A stretch of DNA of 64,000 nt from Bacteroidetes bacterium GWF2_40_14 (GCA_001769195.1 MEOK01000038.1:93415-157414); one strand, 5' to 3'; positions 38,739 through 47,320 are shown, counted from the first letter of the stretch. Program-made: numbers and translations. The notes: generated from the letters alone by a model not told the origin.

Positions 38739-39341
38739 TCAGAACCTGTAACCGATGCCAAAATTAACTCCCGAGTTTATGAGTTTGTAGTTTTTCCAAG
38801 GCAACACGCCAATAACCCTGATAAATGGGCCAAAGGATAAGACAATACCGTTGTTAAAGGAATATTCACCTCCAAAATCAGCACCTGCACCAATTCCGTT
38901 TAGGTCCCTCTCCCCACCGTTAAGGTTAAAAACCGGGCCTCCGCTAACATAAAGGAATTTGAGAAAATGGAATTTTGCAAAAAGTGGTATTGAAAAAACA
39001 TTTAAATTCATAGATCTTGTTAGTACAGGTGTACCTGTATATGGGGGAGTAACCTCGAATTTGTTTCCTGTGAGAGTAACGCCTGTAACGATATCCAGGT
39101 TGTTCATGATTTCCATTGAAACTCGTGCGCCCAGGCCATAAAACCCTTTCCCGTAATAACCTGGTCCCCCGACAAAATTCATAGAACTGTTAAGACTATT
39201 GTCGCCAAAAGAGTAAATTATGCCAACAGTGGTTTTACCTTTGAATATTTTGTTAATTGCTTGTTGTGTGTTTTGGGCAAAGACCTGTGATGCATATGTT
39301 ATGCATAAAAACGATAGTACAAAAATTCTGATATGTTTCAT
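38739..39341 (-). CDS. Small outer-membrane beta-barrel protein
   Basis: Signal peptide (KHIRIFVLSFLCITYASQVFA) and about 175 residues of glycine-rich amphipathic strands (YGLGARVSMEIMNNLDIVTGV, PLFAKFHFLKFLYVSGGPVF) ending in GVNFGIGYRF with a terminal Phe. This is the pattern of eight-stranded OmpA/OmpX-like barrels. I start at the ATG at 39341 and not at a TTG 12 bp upstream because the -7 box at 39368-39361 lies too close to the TTG. Function unknown. Confidence 0.82.
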   Translation of the reverse strand: MKHIRIFVLSFLCITYASQVFAQNTQQAINKIFKGKTTVGIIYSFGDNSLNSSMNFVGGPGYYGKGFYGLGARVSMEIMNNLDIVTGVTLTGNKFEVTPPYTGTPVLTRSMNLNVFSIPLFAKFHFLKFLYVSGGPVFNLNGGERDLNGIGAGADFGGEYSFNNGIVLSFGPFIRVIGVLPWKNYKLINSGVNFGIGYRF

Positions 39342-39360
39342 AATCTTTTTCAAATCTCAT

Positions 39361-39368
39361 CAAAGATA
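39361..39368 (-). promoter_or_regulatory. -7 box of the small barrel gene
   Basis: TATCTTTG on the minus strand, exact TAnnTTTG, 20 bp before the ATG at 39341. It falls inside the gap after the hydrolase stop. Confidence 0.5.
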
Positions 39369-39383
39369 TTAAAAAAATAGCAT

Positions 39384-40514
39384 TCAATTGAACATATAAC
39401 CAGCTTTTCGCATATCCGCAGGATTACTGAATGGTCGCACCGGATTAAGATAGCGTTCAAGAAACTTGTATATTGTATAACGGATTCCGGTAGCCTCTTT
39501 GCTGTCAATTCTGTCGAACCCGTGTCCTCCGGATGCAGCTTCGAACACCTTATATTCAAACTTCTTTTTGTGAGCCTTTAGTGAGTCAATCATAATAAGA
39601 ACCTCCTCTACATAAACGTCATTGTCAATTGTGTTTGTGTGGATCAGAAGGGGCTTTTCAAGATCTTTCGCGTAGTAGGAGGGAGACCTTCTCTTGTATT
39701 CCTCAGGATTCTCTGCAATTGATTCTCCTATATGGTATGAGGCAGTAAAATAGTCACTATAATCTTTTTTGTGCGAAGCCAGCCTGTTTGTGAGATCGCT
39801 TACAGGAACACCGGCAAAGGCACATTTGTATTTGTCAGGGTGCCTCAGAATATGCATTAATGAAATCATTCCGCCATGACTCCAGCCAACTATACCTACA
39901 TTTTCCGGGTCAACAAAGCTGTAATTTTCAACCATATAATCACGACTTACCATTACGTCTTCATTTTCCAAACCACCATAATCAATATTTTCCCACGTAT
40001 CTTTTCCATAACCGGTACTCCCTCGGTATTCGGCAGAAACAACAACGTAGCCCTGTGATATAAGCTCTCTTACAATATGTGCGTAATAGGTGGAGAAATC
40101 TGCATGTATACCACTGTGAGGAAGAACAATCAGCGGGTATTTTTTTGAGGGATTCACAAACTTTGGAATAAACACATAGGTATAGAACTGAAGCGGATTG
40201 CCAGCAAACTTGTCATCGCTGCTTTTAGGTTTCCATCGTGGAGGGCCCGCAAGCCTGACCTTGTCTATATAGGCAAGGTCGCCAAGCTTCTGAAACCAGC
40301 TTATATCATCAATCTTCTTAATTATGAGGTCATAGGTATGTTCGTTGTTTTCCAGCTGCTTCTTAAGGCTGAGGATCTCCTTGAGTAGGACAGAATCTGA
40401 TTTATTTGTTATCGAAGAGACCGACTGTCCAAATACACTGATAGAAATTACTGAGCTGAGAGTCAGAATTACAGTAAATGCAAAGACGTTAGAACAAAAT
40501 GATTTACCTTTCAT
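39384..40514 (-). CDS. Secreted alpha/beta hydrolase, prolyl-oligopeptidase-like (S9)
   Basis: The protein has 376 residues, with a signal peptide (about 1-30). The S9-type alpha/beta-hydrolase core follows: YPLIVLPHSGIHADFSTYYA, YVVVSAEYRGSTGYGKDTWE, nucleophile Ser in VGWSHGGMISL, acid in IDNDVYVEEVL, and histidine in SGGHGFDRI. No beta-propeller domain is present, so it is a short dipeptidyl-peptidase- or esterase-like enzyme. Natural substrate unknown. It has its own -7 box. Confidence 0.88.
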   Translation of the reverse strand: MKGKSFCSNVFAFTVILTLSSVISISVFGQSVSSITNKSDSVLLKEILSLKKQLENNEHTYDLIIKKIDDISWFQKLGDLAYIDKVRLAGPPRWKPKSSDDKFAGNPLQFYTYVFIPKFVNPSKKYPLIVLPHSGIHADFSTYYAHIVRELISQGYVVVSAEYRGSTGYGKDTWENIDYGGLENEDVMVSRDYMVENYSFVDPENVGIVGWSHGGMISLMHILRHPDKYKCAFAGVPVSDLTNRLASHKKDYSDYFTASYHIGESIAENPEEYKRRSPSYYAKDLEKPLLIHTNTIDNDVYVEEVLIMIDSLKAHKKKFEYKVFEAASGGHGFDRIDSKEATGIRYTIYKFLERYLNPVRPFSNPADMRKAGYMFN

Positions 40515-40527
40515 AAAATGCGTTTTA

Positions 40528-40535
40528 CAAAATTA
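40528..40535 (-). promoter_or_regulatory. -7 box of the S9-like hydrolase gene
   Basis: TAATTTTG on the minus strand, exact TAnnTTTG, 14 bp before the ATG. No clear -33. Confidence 0.5.
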
Positions 40536-40552
40536 AAATAAATAGTTACATT

Positions 40553-40577
40553 ATGTATACAGGAGTTGGGATACGCC
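40553..40577 (-). repeat. Degenerate half copy of the structured repeat
   Basis: Positions 40553-40577 read close to the reverse complement of the right arm of the 122-bp repeat (see 42476-42597): the ATGTATACAGG start, TTGG, then GATACGCC, with one base missing in TTGG(A)GATACGCC and one base gained. Having GCC after GATAC matches the right arm, so this remnant is inverted relative to the two full copies. No second arm is clear nearby. It lies on the far side of the AbiE module from copy 1. Confidence 0.5.
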
Positions 40578-40659
40578 ACTAGCTCAATTAATAAATATTT
40601 GATATACCCTTATAATAAGGTCTGTTCTTTTTGACATTATATCTTTATTAATTTACTCG

Positions 40660-41613
40660 TTAGATAGATTTTATCACTTCCATAAAAGATACCGCCACAT
40701 CCTTTTCATCCGGTATTTCAAAAAATGCCAATTGAGAAAGTTCTGAACGATAGGTATCTTTTATTTTGTTCCATAGAGCTGGAAAGTCGATTATAAGTGG
40801 AGACTGTTCCACTAATTTCCCTTGCCAACCCAAGGGTGTGTCGAATATTTGTTGATTGTGGGCATATAGTTCAACAAAGTCTTTTTTAAAGTTGTCAGAA
40901 CGCAGATAAGCCTTGCTTTGCTCATCTTTGGCCAGAAGATATAAGTCATAAAAATGACGGATTTTAGAGGATAAAGCTTTATCGATGTTTTCATCGAAGG
41001 AAAACCGAACCAAGGATACCAGTTTCTCTAGCATTGTCTGTGATTTGTCGAGAACATTTATTGAAAAAGGTTCTAACGCATATTCCTCAATGGCTTCTTT
41101 TCTGTCTTTTGAAATTAAAAATTCTGAGATAAACGATGTGATCGTCTGTTTTGCATAGGGATATGGATTTGCAAAAGAGTTGATTTCAATAATAATTCTT
41201 TTTTGAGTTCCACTATTTAGCCGATTAGAAGTAGCAACTGGATATTGAAATACTGATTTGCGGAACATGGAACCTTTGCTTGTTATATCAGGATTATAAA
41301 TTTCTGTCAGATCTTTAGTTATTTCTTTTTCCACCGAACGTATTTTGGTTTTCAGGGCATTACCGGTCAGATATTCGTTTATCATGGCAATGTCTATATC
41401 ATCAGAAAACCGGTTAATCAAATGGTAACCTTTGGACAGAGACGTTCCTCCTTTAAATACGATACTGCCTGTGAATGAGGAAAAAGCAAGCTTTTTTAGA
41501 ACAGTCGTAATCCAATAGTCTTTCTCCACAAAGTCGGGAGAAATCCCAAAGTGAACGGCTGTAAGCTGAATCAACTCGGCAAAATCCTTTGTATTATTGT
41601 TATGCAGTATCAT
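40660..41613 (-). CDS. AbiEii-type nucleotidyltransferase toxin
   Basis: A 317-residue DUF1814/AbiEii protein. The nucleotidyltransferase motif reads FKGGTSLSKGY (residues 53-63) followed by RFSDDIDIA (68-76), with the two Asp as metal ligands. AbiEii-like (MenA) toxins transfer nucleotides, in known cases to tRNA, and arrest growth, which can abort phage infection. The gene overlaps the upstream antitoxin gene in an ATGA, the usual arrangement of these type IV pairs. I see no truncation. Confidence 0.92.
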   Translation of the reverse strand: MILHNNNTKDFAELIQLTAVHFGISPDFVEKDYWITTVLKKLAFSSFTGSIVFKGGTSLSKGYHLINRFSDDIDIAMINEYLTGNALKTKIRSVEKEITKDLTEIYNPDITSKGSMFRKSVFQYPVATSNRLNSGTQKRIIIEINSFANPYPYAKQTITSFISEFLISKDRKEAIEEYALEPFSINVLDKSQTMLEKLVSLVRFSFDENIDKALSSKIRHFYDLYLLAKDEQSKAYLRSDNFKKDFVELYAHNQQIFDTPLGWQGKLVEQSPLIIDFPALWNKIKDTYRSELSQLAFFEIPDEKDVAVSFMEVIKSI

Positions 41614-42329
41614 CTAATATACCATTTTCGTTGGGTTGGGAGTATGTCAGAAGAGATTCCAAATTTATAGGTTGTCATGGGGTTCAATGCGTTGAAAAGA
41701 AGTGTTGTGTCTTCTTTCGAACTGATTGTTTCAAGTATGGCCCCTAGAAATGCAATGGTAGCTGGGTTGTATTTAAGCGCCAGTTTTTTTATAGTTGTTA
41801 TTTGTTCCGGAGTAATTGCTTTGAATAATGTCAGGAGCCTTTTACAGGCATTATCGGGCATTGTATCAGGAATCTCTTTGAAGAATCGCAAACAATCCAG
41901 GAGTTGGAAAAGAGGAATATTTTCCTTTATTATTGTATTTTCCTGTTTTACAAATCTGATTCGGTATATGCCTCTTTTAATTGCCTTTTTCTCTTTTTTG
42001 GTTGCGATTCGAAGCGAAGCTGGAACCTGAGTTGTCAGTCCCAAATCATTGAATACAGAATAGCCTGTTAAGTAGCCGATTGTTTTACCATTTTTATCAA
42101 TCAGATCTTTAACTATCTGATAAGTGTCAGGCTGTAATTCGCCAAATTTACTAATCTGAGGTTTGTAAAACCGACCTTTTGAAAGACGGCGGATTTTTTC
42201 CTGAGCGACCAGCATATTCAAAGCTTTATTGACAGCTTTTAGCCTGTTCACCTCTATGGAAAAATCGGAAGAGGTGAATACAAATCCCATTGGAAATCGG
42301 TCTATAGTATCTTTTATAATATCAGTCAT
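41610..42329 (-). CDS. AbiEi/DUF6088-type antitoxin
   Basis: A 239-residue protein with an N-terminal winged helix (about 1-60, FPMGFVFTSSDFSIE...VNKALNMLVAQEKIRRLSKGRFYKP) and a C-terminal domain (YLTGYSVFNDLGLTTQVP), the layout of AbiEi/DUF6088 antitoxins. AbiEi in streptococci represses its own operon by binding inverted repeats and counters the toxin without direct contact. An inverted repeat lies just upstream of this gene, over its promoter. Translationally coupled to the toxin. Confidence 0.87.
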   Translation of the reverse strand: MTDIIKDTIDRFPMGFVFTSSDFSIEVNRLKAVNKALNMLVAQEKIRRLSKGRFYKPQISKFGELQPDTYQIVKDLIDKNGKTIGYLTGYSVFNDLGLTTQVPASLRIATKKEKKAIKRGIYRIRFVKQENTIIKENIPLFQLLDCLRFFKEIPDTMPDNACKRLLTLFKAITPEQITTIKKLALKYNPATIAFLGAILETISSKEDTTLLFNALNPMTTYKFGISSDILPTQRKWYIR

Positions 42330-42349
42330 TTGAAAAGATATGTTCTTAG

Positions 42350-42357
42350 CAAATATA
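42350..42357 (-). promoter_or_regulatory. -7 box of the AbiE toxin-antitoxin operon
   Basis: TATATTTG on the minus strand, exact TAnnTTTG, 21 bp before the antitoxin ATG. The adjoining -33 zone is covered by the inverted repeat at 42360-42401. Confidence 0.6.
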
Positions 42358-42359
42358 AA

Positions 42360-42401
42360 TAAAATAAGCGAGTTTTTACCCGTATAAACTCGCTTATTTT
42401 A
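42360..42401. promoter_or_regulatory. 16-bp inverted repeat upstream of the AbiE operon (operator or terminator)
   Basis: Perfect arms AAAATAAGCGAGTTT (42361-42375) and its complement (42386-42400), extended by one T-A pair to 42360 and 42401, around a 10-base loop. It begins 3 bp upstream of the -7 box. It could be the operator bound by the AbiEi-type antitoxin, or a terminator for transcripts coming from the Fic gene. T-rich arms make termination possible in either direction. Confidence 0.7.
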
Positions 42402-42475
42402 AAAATATTTGGTAAAACAACTTTAAGTAACTATTAGATAGGTGTTTAGTTGAAGTTAGTTAATGATGTTTAAGA

Positions 42476-42597
42476 AATAGTTATAAATTGATGTATGCAG
42501 GATTGGAGATACCTCGTGCCCGAGGAGGGAGGGGCCACGTTTGCGAAGCAAATGGGGAGGCGTATCTCCAATTCTGTATATATTATTTGAACTAACT
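42476..42597. repeat. Structured 122-bp repeat, copy 1 (3' side of the Fic gene)
   Basis: Direct repeat of 43565-43686 with 10 mismatches in 122 bases (about 92% identity) and no gaps. Outer arms 42491-42512 and 42562-42583 pair over 22 bp on the plus strand, with three G-T wobbles and no mismatch. Inside are two small hairpins: CCTCG-TGCC-CGAGG and TTTGC-GAA-GCAAA, joined by purine-rich linkers (AGGGAGGGGCC and GGGGAGG). Further out AAGTTAGTT at 42453-42461 is inverted at 42590-42598. Confidence 0.9.
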
Positions 42598-42600
42598 TTG

Positions 42601-43476
42601 TTATTCATTCTCTTCATAATAATATGAATAATCAATTCCTTTCATAAACATTTCGCGGCTGCTGATTTCATCGGTAAGGGCATTTTTTAGCAAGTTCTTA
42701 AGCTCCGTGCTGTTTGTCGAACTTTTTACCATTGCGCTCAGATAATCAGTTTTATTAATCTTACTCCAATCAACGCAACGTTTTAATCGTTTCTTGAAAA
42801 TCAAATCCAGCCAAATGCGTGTGCATCGCCCATTGCCTTCCATGAATGGGTGTGCAATGTTCATTTCTACATATTTATCGGCAATTTCGTCGAGTGTGTT
42901 TTCAGGCATTTCTTCAATTTGCTTTAATGTATTACTCAGAAACCGTGCTGCTGCGAATTGAAAGCCACCTTTTGAAATGTTTTTTTGTCTTATTTTTCCT
43001 GCAAAGTCATATAACCCACCGAAAATATAGGCATGAATTTGCTGCAAACTTTTCGTCGTTCCGATTTCTGCTTCGCTAATGAGATTGCTTTCGAAAAATG
43101 AATAAGCCTTTTTCTTACTCTGCCCGTCAATACTGTTGTCGCTGTATGTAAACCAGTCCAAAAATTTGACGGCTTTATTATTTGGAAAATGCTTGGCAAG
43201 AGAAATAACGCCATCACTGTCAAGGGTGTCAGCCAAACGTTTTTTGCCATCAGGTGCCACGAATCTGAACCCGTGAGTAGCACTCACGAGTTCGTTTTGT
43301 TCTTTGATAAGTTTACGCTTTAGCCAACGCCAATAGTTGTTTGCTTTTGTATAATCGTCCTGTCCATAGAGCACTGCAACAACATCGACAACATTAAACC
43401 ACCATTTGTTGTTCTCTTCGTCCCATATGGCACGAACTTCACGGTCGTCGAAAAAACGGATTGAAATTTTACTCAT
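42601..43476 (-). CDS. BRO-N-like domain fused to a Fic domain (probable AMP-transferase toxin)
   Basis: A 291-residue protein from the ATG at 43476; an in-frame ATG 90 bp upstream lies before the promoter box. Residues 1-115 resemble a BRO-N/phage-antirepressor domain ([20 protein letters not shown], then [11 protein letters not shown]). Residues about 125-260 are a Fic fold with a complete motif HPFMEGNGR (209-217), so His209 should be active. Fic enzymes modify target proteins, usually with AMP. I do not see the inhibitory (S/T)xxxE(G/N) helix, and no small antitoxin gene adjoins. Identical-orientation structured repeats flank it on both sides. Confidence 0.86.
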   Translation of the reverse strand: MSKISIRFFDDREVRAIWDEENNKWWFNVVDVVAVLYGQDDYTKANNYWRWLKRKLIKEQNELVSATHGFRFVAPDGKKRLADTLDSDGVISLAKHFPNNKAVKFLDWFTYSDNSIDGQSKKKAYSFFESNLISEAEIGTTKSLQQIHAYIFGGLYDFAGKIRQKNISKGGFQFAAARFLSNTLKQIEEMPENTLDEIADKYVEMNIAHPFMEGNGRCTRIWLDLIFKKRLKRCVDWSKINKTDYLSAMVKSSTNSTELKNLLKNALTDEISSREMFMKGIDYSYYYEENE

Positions 43477-43523
43477 GCCAGTTAAGAATGTTGATCTGAA
43501 ATAGTTATTCAATTTATTATTAA

Positions 43524-43557
43524 CAAATATAAGAACAATACCGGCAATTGTAAAGGG
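43524..43557 (-). promoter_or_regulatory. Promoter of the BRO-N/Fic gene
   Basis: TATATTTG on the minus strand at 43531-43524, exact TAnnTTTG, with a TTTA 19 bases upstream as a weak -33. It lies between repeat copy 2 and the ATG at 43476. Confidence 0.55.
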
Positions 43558-43564
43558 TTTTGCC

Positions 43565-43686
43565 AATAGTTATAAGACAATGTATGCAGGATTGGAGATA
43601 CCTCGTGCCCGAGGAGGGAGGGGCCACGTTTGCGCAGCAAATGGGGAGGCGTATCTCCTATCCTGCATACATTATTTGTACTAACT
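43565..43686. repeat. Structured 122-bp repeat, copy 2 (5' side of the Fic gene)
   Basis: Same orientation and length as copy 1. Outer arms 43580-43601 and 43651-43672 pair over 22 bp with a single T-T mismatch. Inner hairpins: 43601-43614 (CCTCG-TGCC-CGAGG) and 43629-43641 (TTTGC-GCA-GCAAA). It lies between the dnaK terminator and the Fic promoter and holds no reading frame of note. Confidence 0.9.
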
Positions 43687-43693
43687 AAAACAA

Positions 43694-43724
43694 AAGAGAG
43701 TGACCTTACGATCACCCTCTTTAT
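43694..43724 (-). terminator. dnaK terminator
   Basis: On the minus strand AGAGGGTGA and TCACTCTCT pair around a short loop and run into TTTTG. It lies about 27 bp past the dnaK stop. Confidence 0.7.
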
Positions 43725-43750
43725 GAGTTATTATTTACAGAGTCAGGTAA

Positions 43751-45664
43751 TTACTTAACCTCTTCGAAGTCTACGTCGGTAACCTCTTTGTCGGACCCAC
43801 CAGTGCCTGAGCCTTCTGTAGGACCGGCACCCGGATCTGTTCCTTGTGCAGGACCGCCCTGGGCTGCTTTGGCCATATCTTCAGAAGCTGCGTGCCATGC
43901 TGCATTCATTCCCTCCATTGCCTTGTCAATGGTAGACACATCGCCCGATTTGTGAGCCTCTTTAAGAGCAGCCAGTGCGCTTTCGATTGCTCCCTTTTTG
44001 TCGGAAGGAATCTTGTCGCCATACTCCTTAAGGTTTTTCTCGCTCTGGAACACCATTGCATCGGCAGCATTTATCTTATCCACCTTCTCTCTCTCTGCCT
44101 TATCTGTAGCTTCATTGGCCTTAGCTTCATCCTTCATTTTCTTGATCTCTGCCTCACTTAATCCGCTAGATGCTTCAATTCTGATCTTCTGCTCTTTGCC
44201 TGTTCCTTTGTCTTTAGCAGAAACGTGCAGGATACCATTTGCGTCTATATCAAATGTAACTTCAATCTGAGGAACACCTCTTGGAGCAGGAACAATGCCA
44301 TCGAGATGGAACCTGCCTATTGTCTTGTTATCTTTAGCCATAGGTCTCTCTCCCTGAAGAACGTGAATCTCCACCGATGGCTGGTTGTCGCTGGCAGTAC
44401 TGAAAACCTCCGACTTACGAGTAGGAATTGTTGTGTTTGACTCTATCAGCTTTGTCATTACAGAACCGAATGTCTCAATACCAAGTGAAAGAGGAGTTAC
44501 GTCAAGAAGCAGTACATCCTTTACATCGCCGGCAAGAACACCACCCTGGATGGCAGCACCAACTGCTACTACCTCATCGGGATTAACCCCCTTGCTTGGA
44601 GCTTTTCCGAAGAACTTCTCGACAATCTGCTGGATTGCAGGAATACGTGTAGAGCCTCCTACAAGAAGAATCTCGTCAATATCACTTGCCTTGTAGTTAG
44701 CATCGCTCAGAGCTTTGCGGCAAGGTTCAACTGTTCTCTGTATTAAAGAGTCGCAAAGTTGTTCGAACTTGGCACGTGTAAGAGTTTTAACAAGGTGTTT
44801 TGGAACGCCATCAACAGGCATTATGTAGGGCAGATTGATTTCTGTAGAGGTCTGGCTTGAAAGCTCAATTTTTGCTTTCTCGCCGGCTTCTTTAAGTCTT
44901 TGAAGTGCCATAGGGTCCTTTCTTAAGTCAAGACCACTGTTTTCACTCATGAACTCCTCAGCCAGCCAGTCAATAATCTTCTGGTCAAAGTCGTCACCGC
45001 CAAGGTGAGTGTCGCCGTTTGTAGATTTCACTTCAAAAACGCCCTCTCCAAGTTCCATGATTGAGATATCAAATGTGCCACCTCCAAGGTCAAACACAGC
45101 AACTTTCATCTCTCTGTGTTGTTTGTCAAGACCATAAGCCAACGCTGCAGCAGTAGGCTCATTTATGATCCTCATTACCTTAAGACCAGCAATTTCTCCG
45201 GCCTCTTTGGTTGCCTGCCTCTGTGAGTCACTAAAATATGCAGGTACTGTAATAACTGCCTCTGTAACCTCTTGTCCAAGATAGTCCTCAGCTGTCTTCT
45301 TCATTTTCTGAAGAATCATTGCCGAAATCTCCTGTGGAGTATATTGACGACCGTCAATATTCACCCTTGATGTATTGTTGTCCCCTTTTTCTACTTTGTA
45401 AGGTACACGATGAACCTCCATTTGAACGCGGTCATAGGATTCTCCCATGAATCTCTTGATAGAGAAGATGGTCCTTGTTGGATTTGTGATTGCCTGTCTC
45501 TTTGCAGGGTCTCCGATTTTTCTCTCTCCGTTGTCTGCAAATGCAACAACGGAAGGGGTTGTTCTCTTGCCTTCGCTGTTAATAATGACAGTAGGTTCGT
45601 TTCCCTCCATCACTGCTACGCAAGAGTTTGTGGTTCCAAGGTCAATTCCGATAATTTTTCCCAT
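43751..45664 (-). CDS. dnaK: Molecular chaperone DnaK (Hsp70)
   Basis: Complete Hsp70 of 637 residues. ATPase motifs [16 protein letters not shown] at the N-terminus, [12 protein letters not shown] and [13 protein letters not shown]; the substrate domain follows [17 protein letters not shown], and the C-terminus ends DVDFEEVK. It binds and refolds unfolded proteins with DnaJ and GrpE, neither of which is encoded beside it. No CIRCE element is seen upstream. It stands alone with its own terminator. Confidence 0.99.
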   Translation of the reverse strand: MGKIIGIDLGTTNSCVAVMEGNEPTVIINSEGKRTTPSVVAFADNGERKIGDPAKRQAITNPTRTIFSIKRFMGESYDRVQMEVHRVPYKVEKGDNNTSRVNIDGRQYTPQEISAMILQKMKKTAEDYLGQEVTEAVITVPAYFSDSQRQATKEAGEIAGLKVMRIINEPTAAALAYGLDKQHREMKVAVFDLGGGTFDISIMELGEGVFEVKSTNGDTHLGGDDFDQKIIDWLAEEFMSENSGLDLRKDPMALQRLKEAGEKAKIELSSQTSTEINLPYIMPVDGVPKHLVKTLTRAKFEQLCDSLIQRTVEPCRKALSDANYKASDIDEILLVGGSTRIPAIQQIVEKFFGKAPSKGVNPDEVVAVGAAIQGGVLAGDVKDVLLLDVTPLSLGIETFGSVMTKLIESNTTIPTRKSEVFSTASDNQPSVEIHVLQGERPMAKDNKTIGRFHLDGIVPAPRGVPQIEVTFDIDANGILHVSAKDKGTGKEQKIRIEASSGLSEAEIKKMKDEAKANEATDKAEREKVDKINAADAMVFQSEKNLKEYGDKIPSDKKGAIESALAALKEAHKSGDVSTIDKAMEGMNAAWHAASEDMAKAAQGGPAQGTDPGAGPTEGSGTGGSDKEVTDVDFEEVK

Positions 45665-45754
45665 AATATTGATAGAATTTTAATTGTTTTCTTTGCTTTG
45701 CCCATGATAGCATCTAACATTGTGCCAAATGGAAAAACTGACAAGGTGGCAGAG

Positions 45755-45783
45755 TTGTCGTCTTAATTATTTACTTAGCTTTG
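45755..45783 (+). promoter_or_regulatory. Promoter of panB-rluA
   Basis: -33 TTG at 45755-45757 and -7 TAGCTTTG at 45776-45783, spacer 18, ending 36 bp before the panB ATG. Confidence 0.6.
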
Positions 45784-45819
45784 TGACTCGAAAAATCATG
45801 ATTATTTAATTTAAAGGAT

Positions 45820-46635
45820 ATGTCTGTAGAGGGAAAAAAGCGCATCATTACAACGCAAAGACTGCTTGAGATGAAGCAAAGAGGCGAGAAAATCGCAATG
45901 TTGACCGCATATGATTATACATCAGCCAAGATTATTGACGAAGCCGGGATAGATATCATACTGGTTGGCGATTCTGCTGCAAACGTAATGGCAGGGCATG
46001 AAACCACTCTTCCTATTACTTTGGATCAGATGATTTACCATGCCCAAAGTGTTGTTAAGGCGGTAAAGAATCCCATGGTTGTTGTAGATATGCCATTCGG
46101 TGCCTATCAGGGAAATTCCAAACAGGCTGTTTTCAGCGCAATCCGCATTATGAAGGAGTCCGAGGCAGATGCTGTAAAGGTTGAAGGGGGTTCGGAAATT
46201 CTTGAATCGGTAAGCAGAATACTGTCGACAGGTATTCCGGTTATGGGACATCTTGGTCTTACTCCTCAATCAATTCATAAGTTCGGGACATACAGTGTCA
46301 GGGCAAAGGAAGAGGCCGAAGCTAATAAGCTGATTGAAGACGCACTGGCATTGGAAGATGCAGGCTGTTTTGCATTAGTTCTGGAAAAAATTCCGGCAAC
46401 ATTGGGAACCAAAGTGGCAGAAGCTTTGAAAATTCCGGTGATAGGTATTGGTGCAGGGAACGGTGTGGATGGTCAGGTTCTTGTGATGCATGACATGCTG
46501 GGACTTACACAAGAGTTCTCACCCAGGTTCCTGAGGCGTTACCATAACCTCCACGATGAGATGCTGAAAGCTGTTAAAAACTATATAAGTGATATCAGGA
46601 GCAGGGAGTTTCCAAATGATCAGGAACAATACTAA
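45820..46635 (+). CDS. panB: 3-methyl-2-oxobutanoate hydroxymethyltransferase
   Basis: A 271-residue PanB that adds a hydroxymethyl group from methylene-THF to ketoisovalerate, the first step to pantothenate and coenzyme A. Motifs: [33 protein letters not shown] with the metal-binding Asp, [24 protein letters not shown] and IPVIGIGAG. Usual length is about 260-275. The rluA-family gene starts 1 bp after its stop, in one transcript. Confidence 0.97.
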   Translation: MSVEGKKRIITTQRLLEMKQRGEKIAMLTAYDYTSAKIIDEAGIDIILVGDSAANVMAGHETTLPITLDQMIYHAQSVVKAVKNPMVVVDMPFGAYQGNSKQAVFSAIRIMKESEADAVKVEGGSEILESVSRILSTGIPVMGHLGLTPQSIHKFGTYSVRAKEEAEANKLIEDALALEDAGCFALVLEKIPATLGTKVAEALKIPVIGIGAGNGVDGQVLVMHDMLGLTQEFSPRFLRRYHNLHDEMLKAVKNYISDIRSREFPNDQEQY

Positions 46636-46636
46636 T

Positions 46637-47320
46637 ATGAATATTCTCTATGAGGACAATCATCTGATTGTCGTAAACAAAAGGTCTGGAGAGATTGTCC
46701 AGGGCGATAAAACAGGAGACAAGCCTCTGAGTGAAATCATTTCAAGATTTATTGCCGACCGCGACAATAAGCCTGGGGCAGCATTCATTGGTGTTCCTCA
46801 TCGTCTTGACAGACCGGTTACCGGCATTGCTGTCTTTGCAAAGACATCAAAATCTTTGGAAAGGCTTAATGAGATGTTCAGGAACAGTGAGATAGAAAAA
46901 AAATACTGGGCAATAGTAGCCAACAAACCCGAAAATCCCGTTGGAGAACTCAAACATTATCTTGTCAGGAACGAGAAGCAAAACAAGTCATATGCAAGCC
47001 TTCTGCCTAAGAAGGATGCAAAGGAGGCAAGGTTGCTATATAAAGTTCTGGCAAGCAGCGACCGCTATCATCTTATTGAGGTTGAGCTCCTCACCGGAAG
47101 GCACCATCAGATAAGGTGCCAGCTTGCAGAGATTGGCTGTCCTATAAAGGGTGACCTTAAGTATGGTGCACCAAGGTCCAATCCCAACGGAAGCATCTCA
47201 CTGCATGCAAGGAGTATAAAGTTTATCCATCCTGTAAAGAAGAGTGAAGTTATTATATTGGCACCTCCTCCTGAAGATTCTCTTTGGAATGCTTTTATGA
47301 AGATTGTCAAAGTTCAGTAA
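46637..47320 (+). CDS. RluA-family pseudouridine synthase
   Basis: A protein of 227 residues from the ATG at 46637. Catalytic motif GVPHRLDRPVTGIAVFAKT with the nucleophilic Asp; second motif GRHHQIRCQLAEIGCPIKGD. There is no S4 domain, so it resembles the short RluA/TruC-type enzymes that isomerise uridine in tRNA or rRNA; which site is unclear. Upstream in-frame ATGs lie inside panB. Its 3' end overlaps the convergent photolyase gene by 14 bp. Confidence 0.92.
   Translation: MNILYEDNHLIVVNKRSGEIVQGDKTGDKPLSEIISRFIADRDNKPGAAFIGVPHRLDRPVTGIAVFAKTSKSLERLNEMFRNSEIEKKYWAIVANKPENPVGELKHYLVRNEKQNKSYASLLPKKDAKEARLLYKVLASSDRYHLIEVELLTGRHHQIRCQLAEIGCPIKGDLKYGAPRSNPNGSISLHARSIKFIHPVKKSEVIILAPPPEDSLWNAFMKIVKVQ

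Noticed and set aside
40608..40620. Small palindrome CCTTAT-A-ATAAGG after the AbiEii gene as a terminator
   Set aside because: The stem is only 6 bp with a one-base centre and no T-run follows, so support is too weak.
42476..43686. Integron attC sites
   Set aside because: The repeat copies lack the GTTRRRY and RYYYAAC core pairs, and no integron integrase is visible.
45700..45740. Sigma-54-like TGGCAC upstream of dnaK on the minus strand
   Set aside because: TTTGGCAC is present but the matching TTGCA element at the right distance is not, and sigma-54 control of dnaK is not expected here.
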